Shown here: positions 35,161 through 43,612 of the stretch, piece by piece
Layout: the number at the start of each line of letters is the position of its first letter
Position numbering within the stretch: the stretch's first letter is position 1
The notes under the pieces: generated by a model
Databases searched by the model: none
What the model was told of the DNA's origin: nothing
Seen by the model: the letters and a program-made list of their open reading frames with translations, nothing else
Program-made: the position numbers and the translations under genes
Assembly (NCBI GenBank): GCA_021772635.1
Contig: JAJFLP010000079.1
Location: 47,205-111,204, forward strand
Direction of reading: 5' to 3'
DNA length: 64,000 nt
Origin: Verrucomicrobiota bacterium
Lineage (GTDB): Bacteria; Verrucomicrobiota; Lentisphaeria; JABSQK01; JAJFLO01

Positions 35161-36285
35161 ATGTCCACCTTAGACCGACAAGACGCTACACGGGTTATCT
35201 TATCAATGGTAGTTTCAGTGCTGTTGATCGACGTTGGTATCAATGTGATACTGACAGATTCGCCAGAAGTATCTGAAGGCCTTCGTGGTCGGCTCGCGCG
35301 GTATTTTGGATATGGGAGGTCGATCGAATCAAAGCTTGACCGATTGATCGGCCCGACGGATGAAACCTCTGCGGAAATCGCGACTATTGGATGGCTAGAT
35401 TCCGATGATACTAGTACTCGAAGCGCTCTGGCATTGCCGGCGAAGGCAATGGTTTCGATGTACGGAATGTCATTTGTGAGACGCATCGGACAAGCATTAG
35501 AAGAAATCGACCCGAGTATAACGACACGATTCATCGGTGGTCCCGGAGCACCAGCCAATCATTGCTACGACGCTTTTCTTCGCGACCGTAATAATCATCA
35601 AGCGCCCGTCGTCGTAATGGGTATTACAGCTAACGGCGTGTCGAATACGATGACGTTGACAGGAGCGACTTGGGCGTTCGAATTTCCATTCCCTTATACC
35701 TACCCACTCTTTCGCGTGGTTAACGGTGACTTAGACAGAGTTGACCCGATTATTGAAACTATTGATGATTTCCGTAGGGCCCGAAAGGACAGGAAGTCGT
35801 GGACGCGGTGGGTGCAACAACTGGCCGAGAATGACTCGTACTACGACCCTTTTCTATTCCGCAAAAGCATATTCGATTCTTCTGCGACGGTGCGTGTTAT
35901 CCGGCGGGCGTGGGCACAGCGCCGTGACCAATTAGCACTGCAGAAACTAGTGACCGCCAAAGGATTTGTTCCAAATTCTCCGGAACTACAATCGATCGCG
36001 GCGATTTGCGAGAAATTTACAGGCATTGCGCGTGCTGATGGACGCTTTCCAATAATTATATTAGTTAACAATCGAGGATTCTCCGATTACCTGTATCAAG
36101 CGCTAAGTGATTTTTTCAAGAAAACGGATATTCCCTATATCAGCACGCACAACCTCGCACCGGCTACGGACCCCAGTAATTTCATTGCCGATGGACATTT
36201 CATAGAAGCGGCCGATCGCGCTATCGCAGAGGAATTGCGAGGAAGAATCTTGCCGTATCTCAGTAGCGAGCCGGCTATCGAGTAA
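35161..36285 (+). CDS. SGNH/AlgX-like partner protein of the MBOAT acyltransferase
   Basis: 374 aa. N-terminal signal-anchor ('VILSMVVSVLLIDVGINVIL'), then a loose SGNH-hydrolase pattern: 'MVSMYGMSFVRRIGQAL' with Ser in a GxS context, 'VVVMGITANG', and near the end 'NFIADGHFIEAADRAIAEEL', the Asp-x-x-His-like block. Proteins of this type take the acyl group from MBOAT and place it on the glycan. Located 100 bp downstream of the MBOAT gene on the same strand. The Ser context is GMS not GDS, so assignment depends partly on neighbourhood. Confidence 0.7.
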   Translation: MSTLDRQDATRVILSMVVSVLLIDVGINVILTDSPEVSEGLRGRLARYFGYGRSIESKLDRLIGPTDETSAEIATIGWLDSDDTSTRSALALPAKAMVSMYGMSFVRRIGQALEEIDPSITTRFIGGPGAPANHCYDAFLRDRNNHQAPVVVMGITANGVSNTMTLTGATWAFEFPFPYTYPLFRVVNGDLDRVDPIIETIDDFRRARKDRKSWTRWVQQLAENDSYYDPFLFRKSIFDSSATVRVIRRAWAQRRDQLALQKLVTAKGFVPNSPELQSIAAICEKFTGIARADGRFPIIILVNNRGFSDYLYQALSDFFKKTDIPYISTHNLAPATDPSNFIADGHFIEAADRAIAEELRGRILPYLSSEPAIE

Positions 36286-36289
36286 AACA

Positions 36290-36711
36290 TGTGGGAACTC
36301 TTAATTCCGGCGACTGACGAGAATATCACCGCTATAGGTGTTGTCCCTGGATAGAAACAAAGGACACCCCTTTGATTTTATACCCATCGTCATCGAGTTT
36401 TCGAAAAATCGTTCGGAATCTCTTGGGTGACAGCTTAAAAGTCTTCCAAAAATTGTACCGCTTGCGGTATATAATTTTTATCTCACGGCTTCAGATCAAT
36501 GCGAGTTAGAAATAAAGGATAGAGGCAAAGGATGCCCCTTTGATTTTACAGTTTCCATCTCCTTTCCTTCGGTATCGCTAGTATCTGGAGCGGGGACTTG
36601 CACCCCGCAAGCTGTATGTCATGCCCGGCACGCACGATAAGGATGACCTACCAGAATGCTGACGGCGTTAGCCGGCAGTATTCCTGGTTAGCATCTATCC
36701 GCTGGTTAGCC
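36290..36711. repeat. Family E repeat and short direct repeats
   Basis: 'ATCGAGTTTTCGAAAAATCG' to 'CCAAAAATTGTACCGCTTGC' (36395-36475) is a family E unit. The string CCCCTTTGATTTTA occurs twice, at 36367 and 36533. No gene. Confidence 0.65.
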
Positions 36712-37052
36712 TTATCTGTCAAATACGATCAGCTTCAATCGGCCTTGGCTACCGAAGTTAAATACCGCTCGCCTGCCCGACTCATGCTCGTAGATAAGAT
36801 ATGCCTCATTTTTCTCAGCAGTGGCACTGGCGGGGGCTCCGAGGCAATCTGCCAATAGATGGACTGATTGAATATTTTGATAATCGATTTTACAGCCTTG
36901 ATGATAAATCTCCCCCTGATACGCACAAAATTTCTCTTGCTCGTCGGGGTGAAGAAAAATATTAATATCTTCAATCAATCCATCATCGTGAATTATTTCC
37001 AATCCTTCGCCCAAATAGCCAGACATACAATCTGACACTTTGTTACACTGGC

Positions 37053-37265
37053 CTAGCCTGATCTATGCATAAAGTTTCTACTGCGAGCATGTATCAGACC
37101 TAATATAAATGAGTTACAAAGAACGTACGATCCCGCGGTCACGGGACTAGACTAAGAGATCCAGCCGATATTTCAATATTCCTTCAGCCGTACAACCTTC
37201 GTAACTCATTAATCTCAGGCCAGCTAAAAGCGCTCGTAACGAAAGTTATGCATAGGTCAGGCTAG
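37053..37265 (+). mobile_element. Family A palindromic element, copy inside a gene (long form)
   Basis: 213 bp from CTAG 37053-37056 to CTAG 37262-37265. Ends CCTGATCTATGCATAAAG and GTTATGCATAGGTCAGG; inner pair AATGAGTTACAAAGAACG / CTTCGTAACTCATT; loop with GATCCCGCGGTCACGGGAC. Lies within the split gene 36712-37553. Confidence 0.9.
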
Positions 37266-37418
37266 CCCTAAAATAAGCGAACATTCCGATTCGTAATCTT
37301 ACTCTTACTCGTAATCGTAATCTTTCTGGTTTTTCGAGGTGAGATTTGGAAAGGGATTACGATTATGATTACGAGTACGAAGAAAATCCAACGAAAAGTT
37401 CGCTGGAATTGGGCCTAG
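37262..37418 (+). mobile_element. Family C palindromic element, copy inside a gene
   Basis: Shares CTAG 37262-37265 with the family A element and ends with CTAG 37415-37418. Hexamer arms and the core 'TTTTTCGAGGTGAGATTTGG'. Together with the family A copy it forms the 366-bp insert that interrupts the 36712-37553 gene. Confidence 0.9.
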
Positions 37419-37612
37419 CCACTCAAGTTCTCTTATCTTGCCACCAACTTGTACGCCTGACAGCGTAAACTTGCTGATCTCTACCGATAACGATGAGTCC
37501 CTCCGTGTCCAATTAAGAGTGGGATTTGATACACACTTGAATAGGTTGCGCATCTTCCTCGCTAACGTTTGAAGTCAGCTATCCCAAGTGCGAGCGACGC
37601 GAGTACTGGAGA

Positions 37613-37867
37613 TTAGCTGGACTGTTTTGTTAGGGATTTTTGATGTTTGGCAGCGTATAGATCAAGGAGCCTTTGTATCATCGCTTGGTAGGAAGTGTGG
37701 CGACTCCTAGCTTCTTTCTTGAAAAAATCTACACTTGATTTACTCAAAGCGATGGTCACCTTTATGTTCTCTTCCTTGAAGGCCAATTCTTCAGGAGGGG
37801 GAAGAAAGTCATCGATGATTTCGATTTTTCCGAGAGGTTCATCTGTATATCTAGTTTTGTTTTTCAT
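37613..37867 (-). CDS. brnA: BrnA/CopG-like antitoxin
   Basis: 84 aa. The C-terminal part 'EENIKVTIALSKSSVDFFKKEARSRHTSYQ' + 'AMIQRLLDLY' is a ribbon-helix-helix DNA-binding domain of BrnA type, preceded by the acidic 'IEIIDDFLPPPEEL' segment that binds the toxin. AAAGGAAAAAAG stands before the ATG. It overlaps the end of the brnT relic by 17 nt, as is usual for brnTA operons, but the toxin gene is broken, so this is an orphan antitoxin. Confidence 0.8.
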   Translation of the reverse strand: MKNKTRYTDEPLGKIEIIDDFLPPPEELAFKEENIKVTIALSKSSVDFFKKEARSRHTSYQAMIQRLLDLYAAKHQKSLTKQSS

Positions 37868-38145
37868 ATATCTTTTTTCCTTTCCGCCAGTAGCCTGCAC
37901 CAATAATGCGAATGATGCCATCGCGATTTGTGAAGCGTACAGTAATAACATCGTCGCTAACCTTGCCAAAGCAGTAATAACCGCTGTTCATGCCGGCTAT
38001 GCCCAATATCTCTAGCAATTACACGGCCGGGATCGGCAAAGGCATATTGCGCGAGTTCAAACGGAATACCATGCGATCGAAGGCACTACGCCTTTATGGC
38101 ACAACGATCATACTGAATCGGGCTCAGAGCGAATTCGATTGCGAT
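37851..38145 (-). pseudogene. brnT: Frameshifted brnT toxin gene
   Basis: Two frames together spell a BrnT (DUF497) toxin: 'GIPFELAQYAFADPGRVIAR' plus 'DIGHSRHEQRLLLL' in one frame, then one base out 'GKVSDDVITVRFTNRDGIIR' and 'IIGAGYWRKGKKIYE' with stop at 37851-37853. The change of frame falls near 37960. A stop TAG also interrupts the region just upstream of 'HGIPFE'. Its stop overlaps the brnA start in the normal arrangement. The upstream boundary is approximate. Confidence 0.75.
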
Positions 38146-38240
38146 TGCGAAAATAATAGCAATCCGATCGACAGGTCGGATTTACCCTTACGTTTTAAGT
38201 ATCAATTAATTTAGGTATTGAAAAAAAATCGACGGTATTC

Positions 38241-38654
38241 TTAAGTCGGCTCGTATATGAACTCGATCGATATATCTATAGTTGAACCGAGGGATTTGTG
38301 CACAGGACACGCGCGTGCGGCCGCCTCGAGTTTTTTTCTTTGTTTATCGTTAAGATGTGCAGGCAACCAGATTTTGACAGGTAGCGCTTTTATACGCCGC
38401 GGGTTTTCGTTCATATGTTTTTCAACTTCGGCGCGCATGCCGGAGATATCGATCTGATCGCGCTCCGCTACTATCGTAATTATCGTCATGACGCAGGATG
38501 GCAGGGCTGCGGCCACGAGGTCCGTGGGAGAAAAACTTGAGCCCTCTCCATTATTGTCCGGCGGTGCATCAGTCGTTATAGTGGTACCAGATAACTCGTG
38601 CGTTAACAGAATTTTCTTTTGCCCCTGATAAATTCCAGTTATCGTGCTGGCCAT
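38241..38654 (-). CDS. OsmC-family peroxiredoxin-like protein
   Basis: 137 aa. Both redox cysteines are visible: 'AALPSCVMTII' (about Cys 53) and 'ARACPVHKSLG' (about Cys 115), with 'GEGSSFSPTDLVAAAL' before the first. OsmC/YhfA-type proteins reduce organic hydroperoxides through a thiol pair. A very good site GGGAGG precedes the ATG. Single gene. Confidence 0.9.
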   Translation of the reverse strand: MASTITGIYQGQKKILLTHELSGTTITTDAPPDNNGEGSSFSPTDLVAAALPSCVMTIITIVAERDQIDISGMRAEVEKHMNENPRRIKALPVKIWLPAHLNDKQRKKLEAAARACPVHKSLGSTIDISIEFIYEPT

Positions 38655-38785
38655 CAGATTCCTCCCATTCGTTGGTTGTGGATATGAATTCCGCGAGCAC
38701 GGAGTAAATTGGCCCCGGAGCGCGTGCAGTAAAGTCTAAAATTAAGTCGGTGGCAACATCGATTTCAAATCGAGAGACGTACGAA

Positions 38786-39370
38786 ATGAGGACGTTAATA
38801 GTATTTTTGACCGTATTCACCGTGTCCCTAACCACCACCACTTCGGCTCACGTTGAAGATTCTACATCGGTCCTGTCGGGACTCGGCCAGGTCACCGTTC
38901 GCGTTGCGGATATTGACCTGGAAGACGGGACGAAAGACACTGTTGCTCGCGAGATTGAGGCCGACGTGATATCGAAGCTGCGTACATCGGGTTTGATGGT
39001 AATCGACGCGGCGAAATCTGCCTATTTACCGGAATTTGAGATAAGAGAACAATCTGTTCGGCTCGGTGGACTGACAGTTTCGAACCTACGCGTCGTTCTA
39101 ACCCAGTACGCGAAAATCCCGCGTGCACCAAAGGACGACTTGCTGAAGCGAGTTGTCACCTGGGAGAAGTCGGCATTCGGAATCTACGGCACAGGAAATT
39201 TTGCCGAAGAACTACATAAGAAAGCCAACCAACTCGTCGATTCCTTCGTCGATGAGTACCTGCTGGCGAACTCGCCGACAACTTCCGGTGAAGAACCGGT
39301 TGAGGCGAACGGCTACCGCCCTATCGAAGCCTCACGTGACGGGGCCAGCGGCGAAAAATCTTCCGAATAA
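38786..39370 (+). CDS. Secreted protein of unknown function, parent of the relic at 33253
   Basis: 194 aa. Signal peptide 'MRTLIVFLTVFTVSLTTTTSAHV', then 'VLSGLGQVTVRVADIDLEDG', 'AREIEADVISKLRTSGLMVI' and 'YGTGNFAEELHKKANQLVDS'. The pattern (beta start, paired helix, C-terminal amphipathic helix) is like periplasmic proteins that compute an outer-membrane binding fold, but I cannot name a family. An ATG at 38750 exists without a signal-peptide-like start. A truncated, decayed copy lies 5.5 kb upstream. Confidence 0.65.
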   Translation: MRTLIVFLTVFTVSLTTTTSAHVEDSTSVLSGLGQVTVRVADIDLEDGTKDTVAREIEADVISKLRTSGLMVIDAAKSAYLPEFEIREQSVRLGGLTVSNLRVVLTQYAKIPRAPKDDLLKRVVTWEKSAFGIYGTGNFAEELHKKANQLVDSFVDEYLLANSPTTSGEEPVEANGYRPIEASRDGASGEKSSE

Positions 39371-39476
39371 CCGCGGACCACTCGCCAGAACCGCGTGGCC
39401 ATTGTTTCTCAGGCACCGGGGCTGCTTGGACTCCCTTTCCCGCACTACGTCAGAACGTCCGTCTTGTGTGTGGCCG

Positions 39477-39884
39477 TCACTCGCAAATATCGGCCAGGGT
39501 CGTGTTGTCAACTACGCCAGAAATGGCGTCGCGCAACTTTGCCATAACGAGATGAAACCGACAATGCCAAAGTTCCGAGCAATATTTTGGATTGGTGCTA
39601 TCTACACAGCCGATGGGAGCGGTTGATCCTTCGAGCGAGCAAATTACCTCTCCAAACGTGATTTCCGAGGGAGGGCGAGCAAGAGTATACCCGCCGTGTG
39701 TCCCTTTCTTACTGATTACGAATCCCGATTTTTTGAGGCTCGCGAGAATCTGCTCAAGAAATTTCACGGGTATACTTTCTCGCTCAGAGATTTCCTTCGC
39801 AGCAATATATTTCTGGTGCTTATGCGCCATCGCGATCTCAACGAGCGCTCGAAACGCGTAGTCAGTCCGAATTGATAGTTTCAT
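39477..39884 (-). CDS. Rrf2-family transcriptional regulator
   Basis: 135 aa. 'MKLSIRTDYAFRALVEIAMA' and the winged HTH 'KFLEQILASLKKSGFVISKKGTHGGYTLAR' are typical Rrf2; three cysteines in 'IGCVD..YCSELWHC' occupy the place of the IscR/NsrR/RirA Fe-S ligands. It may sense iron-sulphur status or NO. It stands directly downstream of feoB (minus strand, about 80 bp 3' of feoB), which suggests control of, or response to, iron uptake. Confidence 0.88.
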   Translation of the reverse strand: MKLSIRTDYAFRALVEIAMAHKHQKYIAAKEISERESIPVKFLEQILASLKKSGFVISKKGTHGGYTLARPPSEITFGEVICSLEGSTAPIGCVDSTNPKYCSELWHCRFHLVMAKLRDAISGVVDNTTLADICE

Positions 39885-39961
39885 GCGTATACCACCTGTT
39901 CTGGATAGAATCTCATATTAATCCCTGAAAGCAGACAAGGAATACCCCGTGTCAAGATTCC

Positions 39962-42013
39962 CTAGGACACACCGATTGCCTTGAGAAATTGGAACGTAAA
40001 TAACGACGCGCCGTAGGCAAGGACCGTCATGTAGGCGAACTGAAAGATTGGCCACTTCCAGGAATTTGTTTCTCGTCGAGTCACTGCCTGTGTCGGTAAG
40101 CATTGCATAGCGAGCACATAGAATACGAGTAGACTCAAACTCGTTGCCGCCGTGAAAACCGGGGTGCCATCACTTCGGTGCGCTTTACGCATCGTCGCAT
40201 AAAGTCCATCGGGACTGTCACCGACGGCATCGTCACCAAGGCCGTAAACCACCGCCAACGTCGAGACGATGACTTCGCGTGCAGCGAATGACGTAATTAT
40301 TCCGATCCCGATCTGCCAATCGAATCCGAGTGGTCGGACGACGGGCTCGATTAATTTTCCCAATCGACCGGCGAAAGATCGGGATAGAGCGTACTGGCAC
40401 GAGAATGAATCAGCTTCCTTATTCAGAGATTCAGCCTTTTCGGTCAGCCCCTGTAATTCCGCCGCATTTGCTTGCCGTGTTAGCTCAAGCGCGTGAACTG
40501 GAACTTCGCTCTTAGGATAGGTTGCGAGCCCCCATAGGATTACGGAAATCATCAGGATTATTGTGCCCGCCTGCTGAATGAAAACTTTCGCGCGATCCCA
40601 GGTATACAAAAAGATAGTACGCAAACCGGGAACCTTATATTCAGGCAACTCGAGAACCAACGGTTTGCTGTCACCGGGTAGAATGGTCTTCTTAAAAATG
40701 AAGGCCATGAGAAGGGCGGCGAAAATACCAAGCAAATACGCGCCGGTAAAAACGAGGGCAGCGTGAGCTGGACTCTTGGGAAATAAAAGCGCCGTCACCA
40801 TGGCATAGACGGGGATCCGTGCGGAGCAAGTCATGAGCGGTGCCACAAGTATAGTAACTAACCGGTCGCGTGGATCCTGAATCACCCGCGTCGACATGAT
40901 AGCCGGAACAGCGCAGGCATGCGCTGACAGCAATGGAACGAACGCGGTACCCGGCAATCCAATCCGCCCCATGAGCCGATCCATCACGAACGCGGCACGA
41001 GCGAGATAGCCACTGTCCTCGAGTAACCCGAGAAAAAAGAATAGGATACAAATCTGCGGGAGAAAGACGAGCATCCCACCAACACCGCCTACAATTCCAT
41101 CCACCAAAAGACTCCGAAGATCCCCCGCCGGAACGACTCGGGCAACGAAGACCCCAACGCGGGCGAATAATGAGTCGATTAAATCCATCGGCACCGTCGC
41201 GACACTGAATATGAGATAGAAAAGTGCCAGCATCACCACGGCGAAGGACGCGAGGCCCATAATCGGGTGAGTCAGCACCTTGTCTATCTTCTCAGTCCGA
41301 CTACCGCGAGCTACGCCGGGGGTATTGACGCAACGGGCAGCGACGCCCTCTGACCAAGAATAGCGCGATTGAAAAGGGCATCCTCCGCAGGAATCGCAGT
41401 GTGCTACCGAGGGGCCCGCGAATTTGGTGACCCGAGGCACATGATCCATCAGACGAACGATTTCGTCCTTGAGCTGATCGATTCCGTGATTCGATTTCGC
41501 GATCGTCGGCAGTACGAGGCAACCTAATTCAGCACTCAATTTATCTGCGTCAACATGGATTCCGTGGCGATTCGCGATGTCAATCATGTTCAAGACGACA
41601 ATCGTCGGTAAATCGTTCTCAAGGAGCTGGCTGATTAGAAAGAGACTTCGCTCGATGTTACTAGCGTTCGCTACAACAATCATTGCATCTGGTTTCGCGA
41701 TACCGTGAGCTTTACCGTGAATTAGATCATTTGCGATCCGCTCCTCGGGAGTGGCCGCTTTCAAACTGTAAATCCCCGGTAAATCAATCAATTCAACCTG
41801 GTGACCGCCGGCATCGAGATTGCATGCCCTATGTTCAACAGTCGTGCCGGGAAAATTCGCGGTACGCGCCTTAAGACCAGTGAGTGCATTGAATAATGTG
41901 GTTTTCCCGACATTCGGATTACCAGTCAGGACAACGGAAAACAAGCTGTGACGGTCCGTTACGGGTGCCCTTACCTCCTTGGTATTTTCCAATTGAACAT
42001 CGTAACACGGCAT
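39962..42013 (-). CDS. feoB: Ferrous iron transporter FeoB
   Basis: 683 aa. N-terminal G domain with G1 'GNPNVGKTTLFNALTG', G3 'DLPGIYSL' and G4 'NMID', then the helical and two Gate membrane domains ('LPQICILFFFLGLLEDSGYLARAAFVMD', 'GLPGTAFVPLLSAHACAVPA'). Transports Fe2+ across the inner membrane with GTP. feoA lies upstream on the same strand with a 180-bp gap. Confidence 0.96.
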   Translation of the reverse strand: MPCYDVQLENTKEVRAPVTDRHSLFSVVLTGNPNVGKTTLFNALTGLKARTANFPGTTVEHRACNLDAGGHQVELIDLPGIYSLKAATPEERIANDLIHGKAHGIAKPDAMIVVANASNIERSLFLISQLLENDLPTIVVLNMIDIANRHGIHVDADKLSAELGCLVLPTIAKSNHGIDQLKDEIVRLMDHVPRVTKFAGPSVAHCDSCGGCPFQSRYSWSEGVAARCVNTPGVARGSRTEKIDKVLTHPIMGLASFAVVMLALFYLIFSVATVPMDLIDSLFARVGVFVARVVPAGDLRSLLVDGIVGGVGGMLVFLPQICILFFFLGLLEDSGYLARAAFVMDRLMGRIGLPGTAFVPLLSAHACAVPAIMSTRVIQDPRDRLVTILVAPLMTCSARIPVYAMVTALLFPKSPAHAALVFTGAYLLGIFAALLMAFIFKKTILPGDSKPLVLELPEYKVPGLRTIFLYTWDRAKVFIQQAGTIILMISVILWGLATYPKSEVPVHALELTRQANAAELQGLTEKAESLNKEADSFSCQYALSRSFAGRLGKLIEPVVRPLGFDWQIGIGIITSFAAREVIVSTLAVVYGLGDDAVGDSPDGLYATMRKAHRSDGTPVFTAATSLSLLVFYVLAMQCLPTQAVTRRETNSWKWPIFQFAYMTVLAYGASLFTFQFLKAIGVS

Positions 42014-42191
42014 GATTAATTTTTCCCACTGCCTGTTATAAGCTTAGGTTTTCTATTGTGTTGTCGTCTTTAAGAGGGAGGCGCGCGGAAGCGAACACAA
42101 GAAAGCTCAGTAAAACACGTGTCGCCCGGTAAATCGACGACGTAAAGACCTCGACAAAATCCGAATTCGTTCGATATCGACAAAATCCTTA

Positions 42192-42455
42192 TTACTCGGT
42201 ATCAGTCGTACACGACCCACGTTGACACGGCGTCACTAAAACCCGACTGGCCAATCTCGCGGATACGCCGAGACGCGTCCCATATACCTTTAAAATCAAC
42301 GGGTCGCCACGCTGGACGAGCTCAACGATCCGGCCAATACAGACGCCCATTCCCATCAACCGCTCCAGATTGTCATCTGCTGCGGTTACATGGCTAACGC
42401 GCCCGCATTGGTGTAACGGCAACTCGTCCAATCGGATTTCATCCGTCGTGTCCAT
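42192..42455 (-). CDS. feoA: Ferrous iron transport accessory protein FeoA
   Basis: 87 aa. SH3-like FeoA domain: 'LDELPLHQCGRVSHV', 'LERLMGMGVCIGRIVELVQ', 'GDPLILKVYGTRLGVSARLA' . Supports FeoB. A family B element ends 13 bp upstream of the start codon (CTAG 42469-42472), so its ribosome-site region (AGAGGGAC) touches the element. Cys residues at the C-terminus are additional to the family pattern. Confidence 0.9.
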   Translation of the reverse strand: MDTTDEIRLDELPLHQCGRVSHVTAADDNLERLMGMGVCIGRIVELVQRGDPLILKVYGTRLGVSARLASRVLVTPCQRGSCTTDTE

Positions 42456-42468
42456 AAATGTCGTCCCT

Positions 42469-42650
42469 CTAGCCTGAATAATTCACCAGTATTCTGCTAC
42501 GAGCCCTAATCTCTGCTCAAATAAACCGATTGGCTTGACTTCACAACTTAGTGAATGAAAATTCACTTTCACCGTGGCGCCTTCTCCAATCATCTTATTA
42601 TGAACGAGTTAAGTTCTCTCGCGACGAATCGCGTGAATTAATCAGGCTAG
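42469..42650 (+). mobile_element. Family B palindromic element, full copy 1
   Basis: CTAG 42469-42472 to CTAG 42647-42650, 182 bp. Ends CCTGAATAATTCACCAG and GTGAATTAATCAGG. Inner segments 'CTCAAATAAACCGATTGGCT' and 'ATGAACGAGTTAAGTTCTC'. Non-coding. Confidence 0.85.
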
Positions 42651-43255
42651 CCTGCAGCCGAATCGTCCGAGGTCTTCGGACTCGTTGCAAATGGGATTCC
42701 ACAAGGGGTATCGGCGCCCGCACGCGGAATCAAAGCGATTGACGTATAAGAAGCCCACGAGGGATGAAAGACTCTTGAAGCTTTCTTACGACGCAAACGT
42801 CGGGGAATTAAACCCACTGGTGGGATTAAAACCTACTGAGTTGGTAGGATATTCCAGCAAAGGCATAAGTCAAGAAGCGTAGGAAGAAAATGGTGGTGGT
42901 AAAAACCGGAAATACGGCGGCCCATCGATCCAATTCTTGGTGGAAGATCGTTGGGGATATGATGCTGAAGTCGGCTATAGACAGTAGGTTTTCCCGCCGT
43001 CACAGCACGGGCGTACAGGCTAATTATTAGACGACTTAAGAATCAATCGCGCGAGCGATTCCAAGCGAATTTTCGACGGAATATGGGAATGAAGTAACCC
43101 GCCGATGGATACATCCGGTTGCCAACGATTATGAGGTATCAGACTGCAAGCAGTCAAAGTTTTGGACCGTATGATCGGACTCCGCTGGTTCGGAGACGAC
43201 TTTAAATTTATTAGCTATAAGATCCCGAAGATATTTCGAACAGCCGTCGGGGAAA
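42651..43255. other. Spacer with a family E unit, no gene
   Basis: One 'AGACTGCAAGCAGTCAAAGT' repeat at about 43139; otherwise unassigned sequence. Plus-strand frames (such as 42685-42882) lack ribosome sites. Confidence 0.45.
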
Positions 43256-43395
43256 GGACTCATGGTAGGCTTTGTACAGAGAATCGACCTCCTCGCCGAA
43301 TTCGAGCGGATGGAATAATCAGAATTTCCGGATTTTCTGAGGGGTTGCGTTATGCGCCGAGCACGACGGGAATTTCGACGTTTTTAACGTGAGAA
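43253..43395 (-). pseudogene. Relic of the pseudokinase zinc-ribbon region
   Basis: Aligns by eye with 45741-45890 on the same strand: both contain 'GGCTTTGTA'-like, 'CCTCGCCGAATTC/CTTCGCCACCTAATTC', 'CCAGAATTT/TCAGAATTT' and 'GCACGACGGG'-'TTTTTAACG' blocks in the same order. Frames are broken. It lies 1.6 kb from the intact gene. Confidence 0.5.
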
Positions 43396-43582
43396 GTCCG
43401 GAGAGGGAGATAAACGCGTGTTACAGGATGAACAGAAAAAACGGCCAGCCATAAAGGCTTCAAGCTGAGGTATTTCCTTTTCAAGCCTTACTGTACTCTT
43501 CGCTTCCATGGAAATTCTCTGTCCGTTAAACAGTCGCGTTTGATTCGAGCCGCGTTAAACGAAATTCTTAACGGACACCACA

Positions 43583-43612
43583 CTAGCCTACATTATGCAT
43601 AGATCAGGCTAG
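43583..43612 (+). mobile_element. 30-bp solo inverted-repeat remnant of the A/A' family
   Basis: CTAG - CCTACATTATGCATAG - ATCAGG - CTAG: the left terminus of family A' joined directly to the right terminus of family A, with nothing between. Its right CTAG supplies the stop codon of the neighbouring gene. Confidence 0.75.

Larger units (their letters stand above)
36712..37553 (-). pseudogene. Gene split by two CTAG-bounded elements (DUF7738-like)
   Basis: The 5' part is 37416-37553 (46 codons, ending '...GKIRELEWL') and the 3' part 36712-37052. Taking out 362 bp (one of the two outer CTAG copies kept) joins CTA-GGC-CAG in frame and gives a 159-aa protein without stops: '..GGKIRELEWLG' + 'QCNKVSDCMSGYLGEGLEII'. 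The reconstructed protein (strand, 'TLSGVQVGGKI', 'YLGEGLEIIHDDGLIEDINI', 'YHQGCKIDYQNI') looks like the DUF7738 fold, which I name with low certainty. The 3' part could still be translated alone from GTG 37038. Confidence 0.8.
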
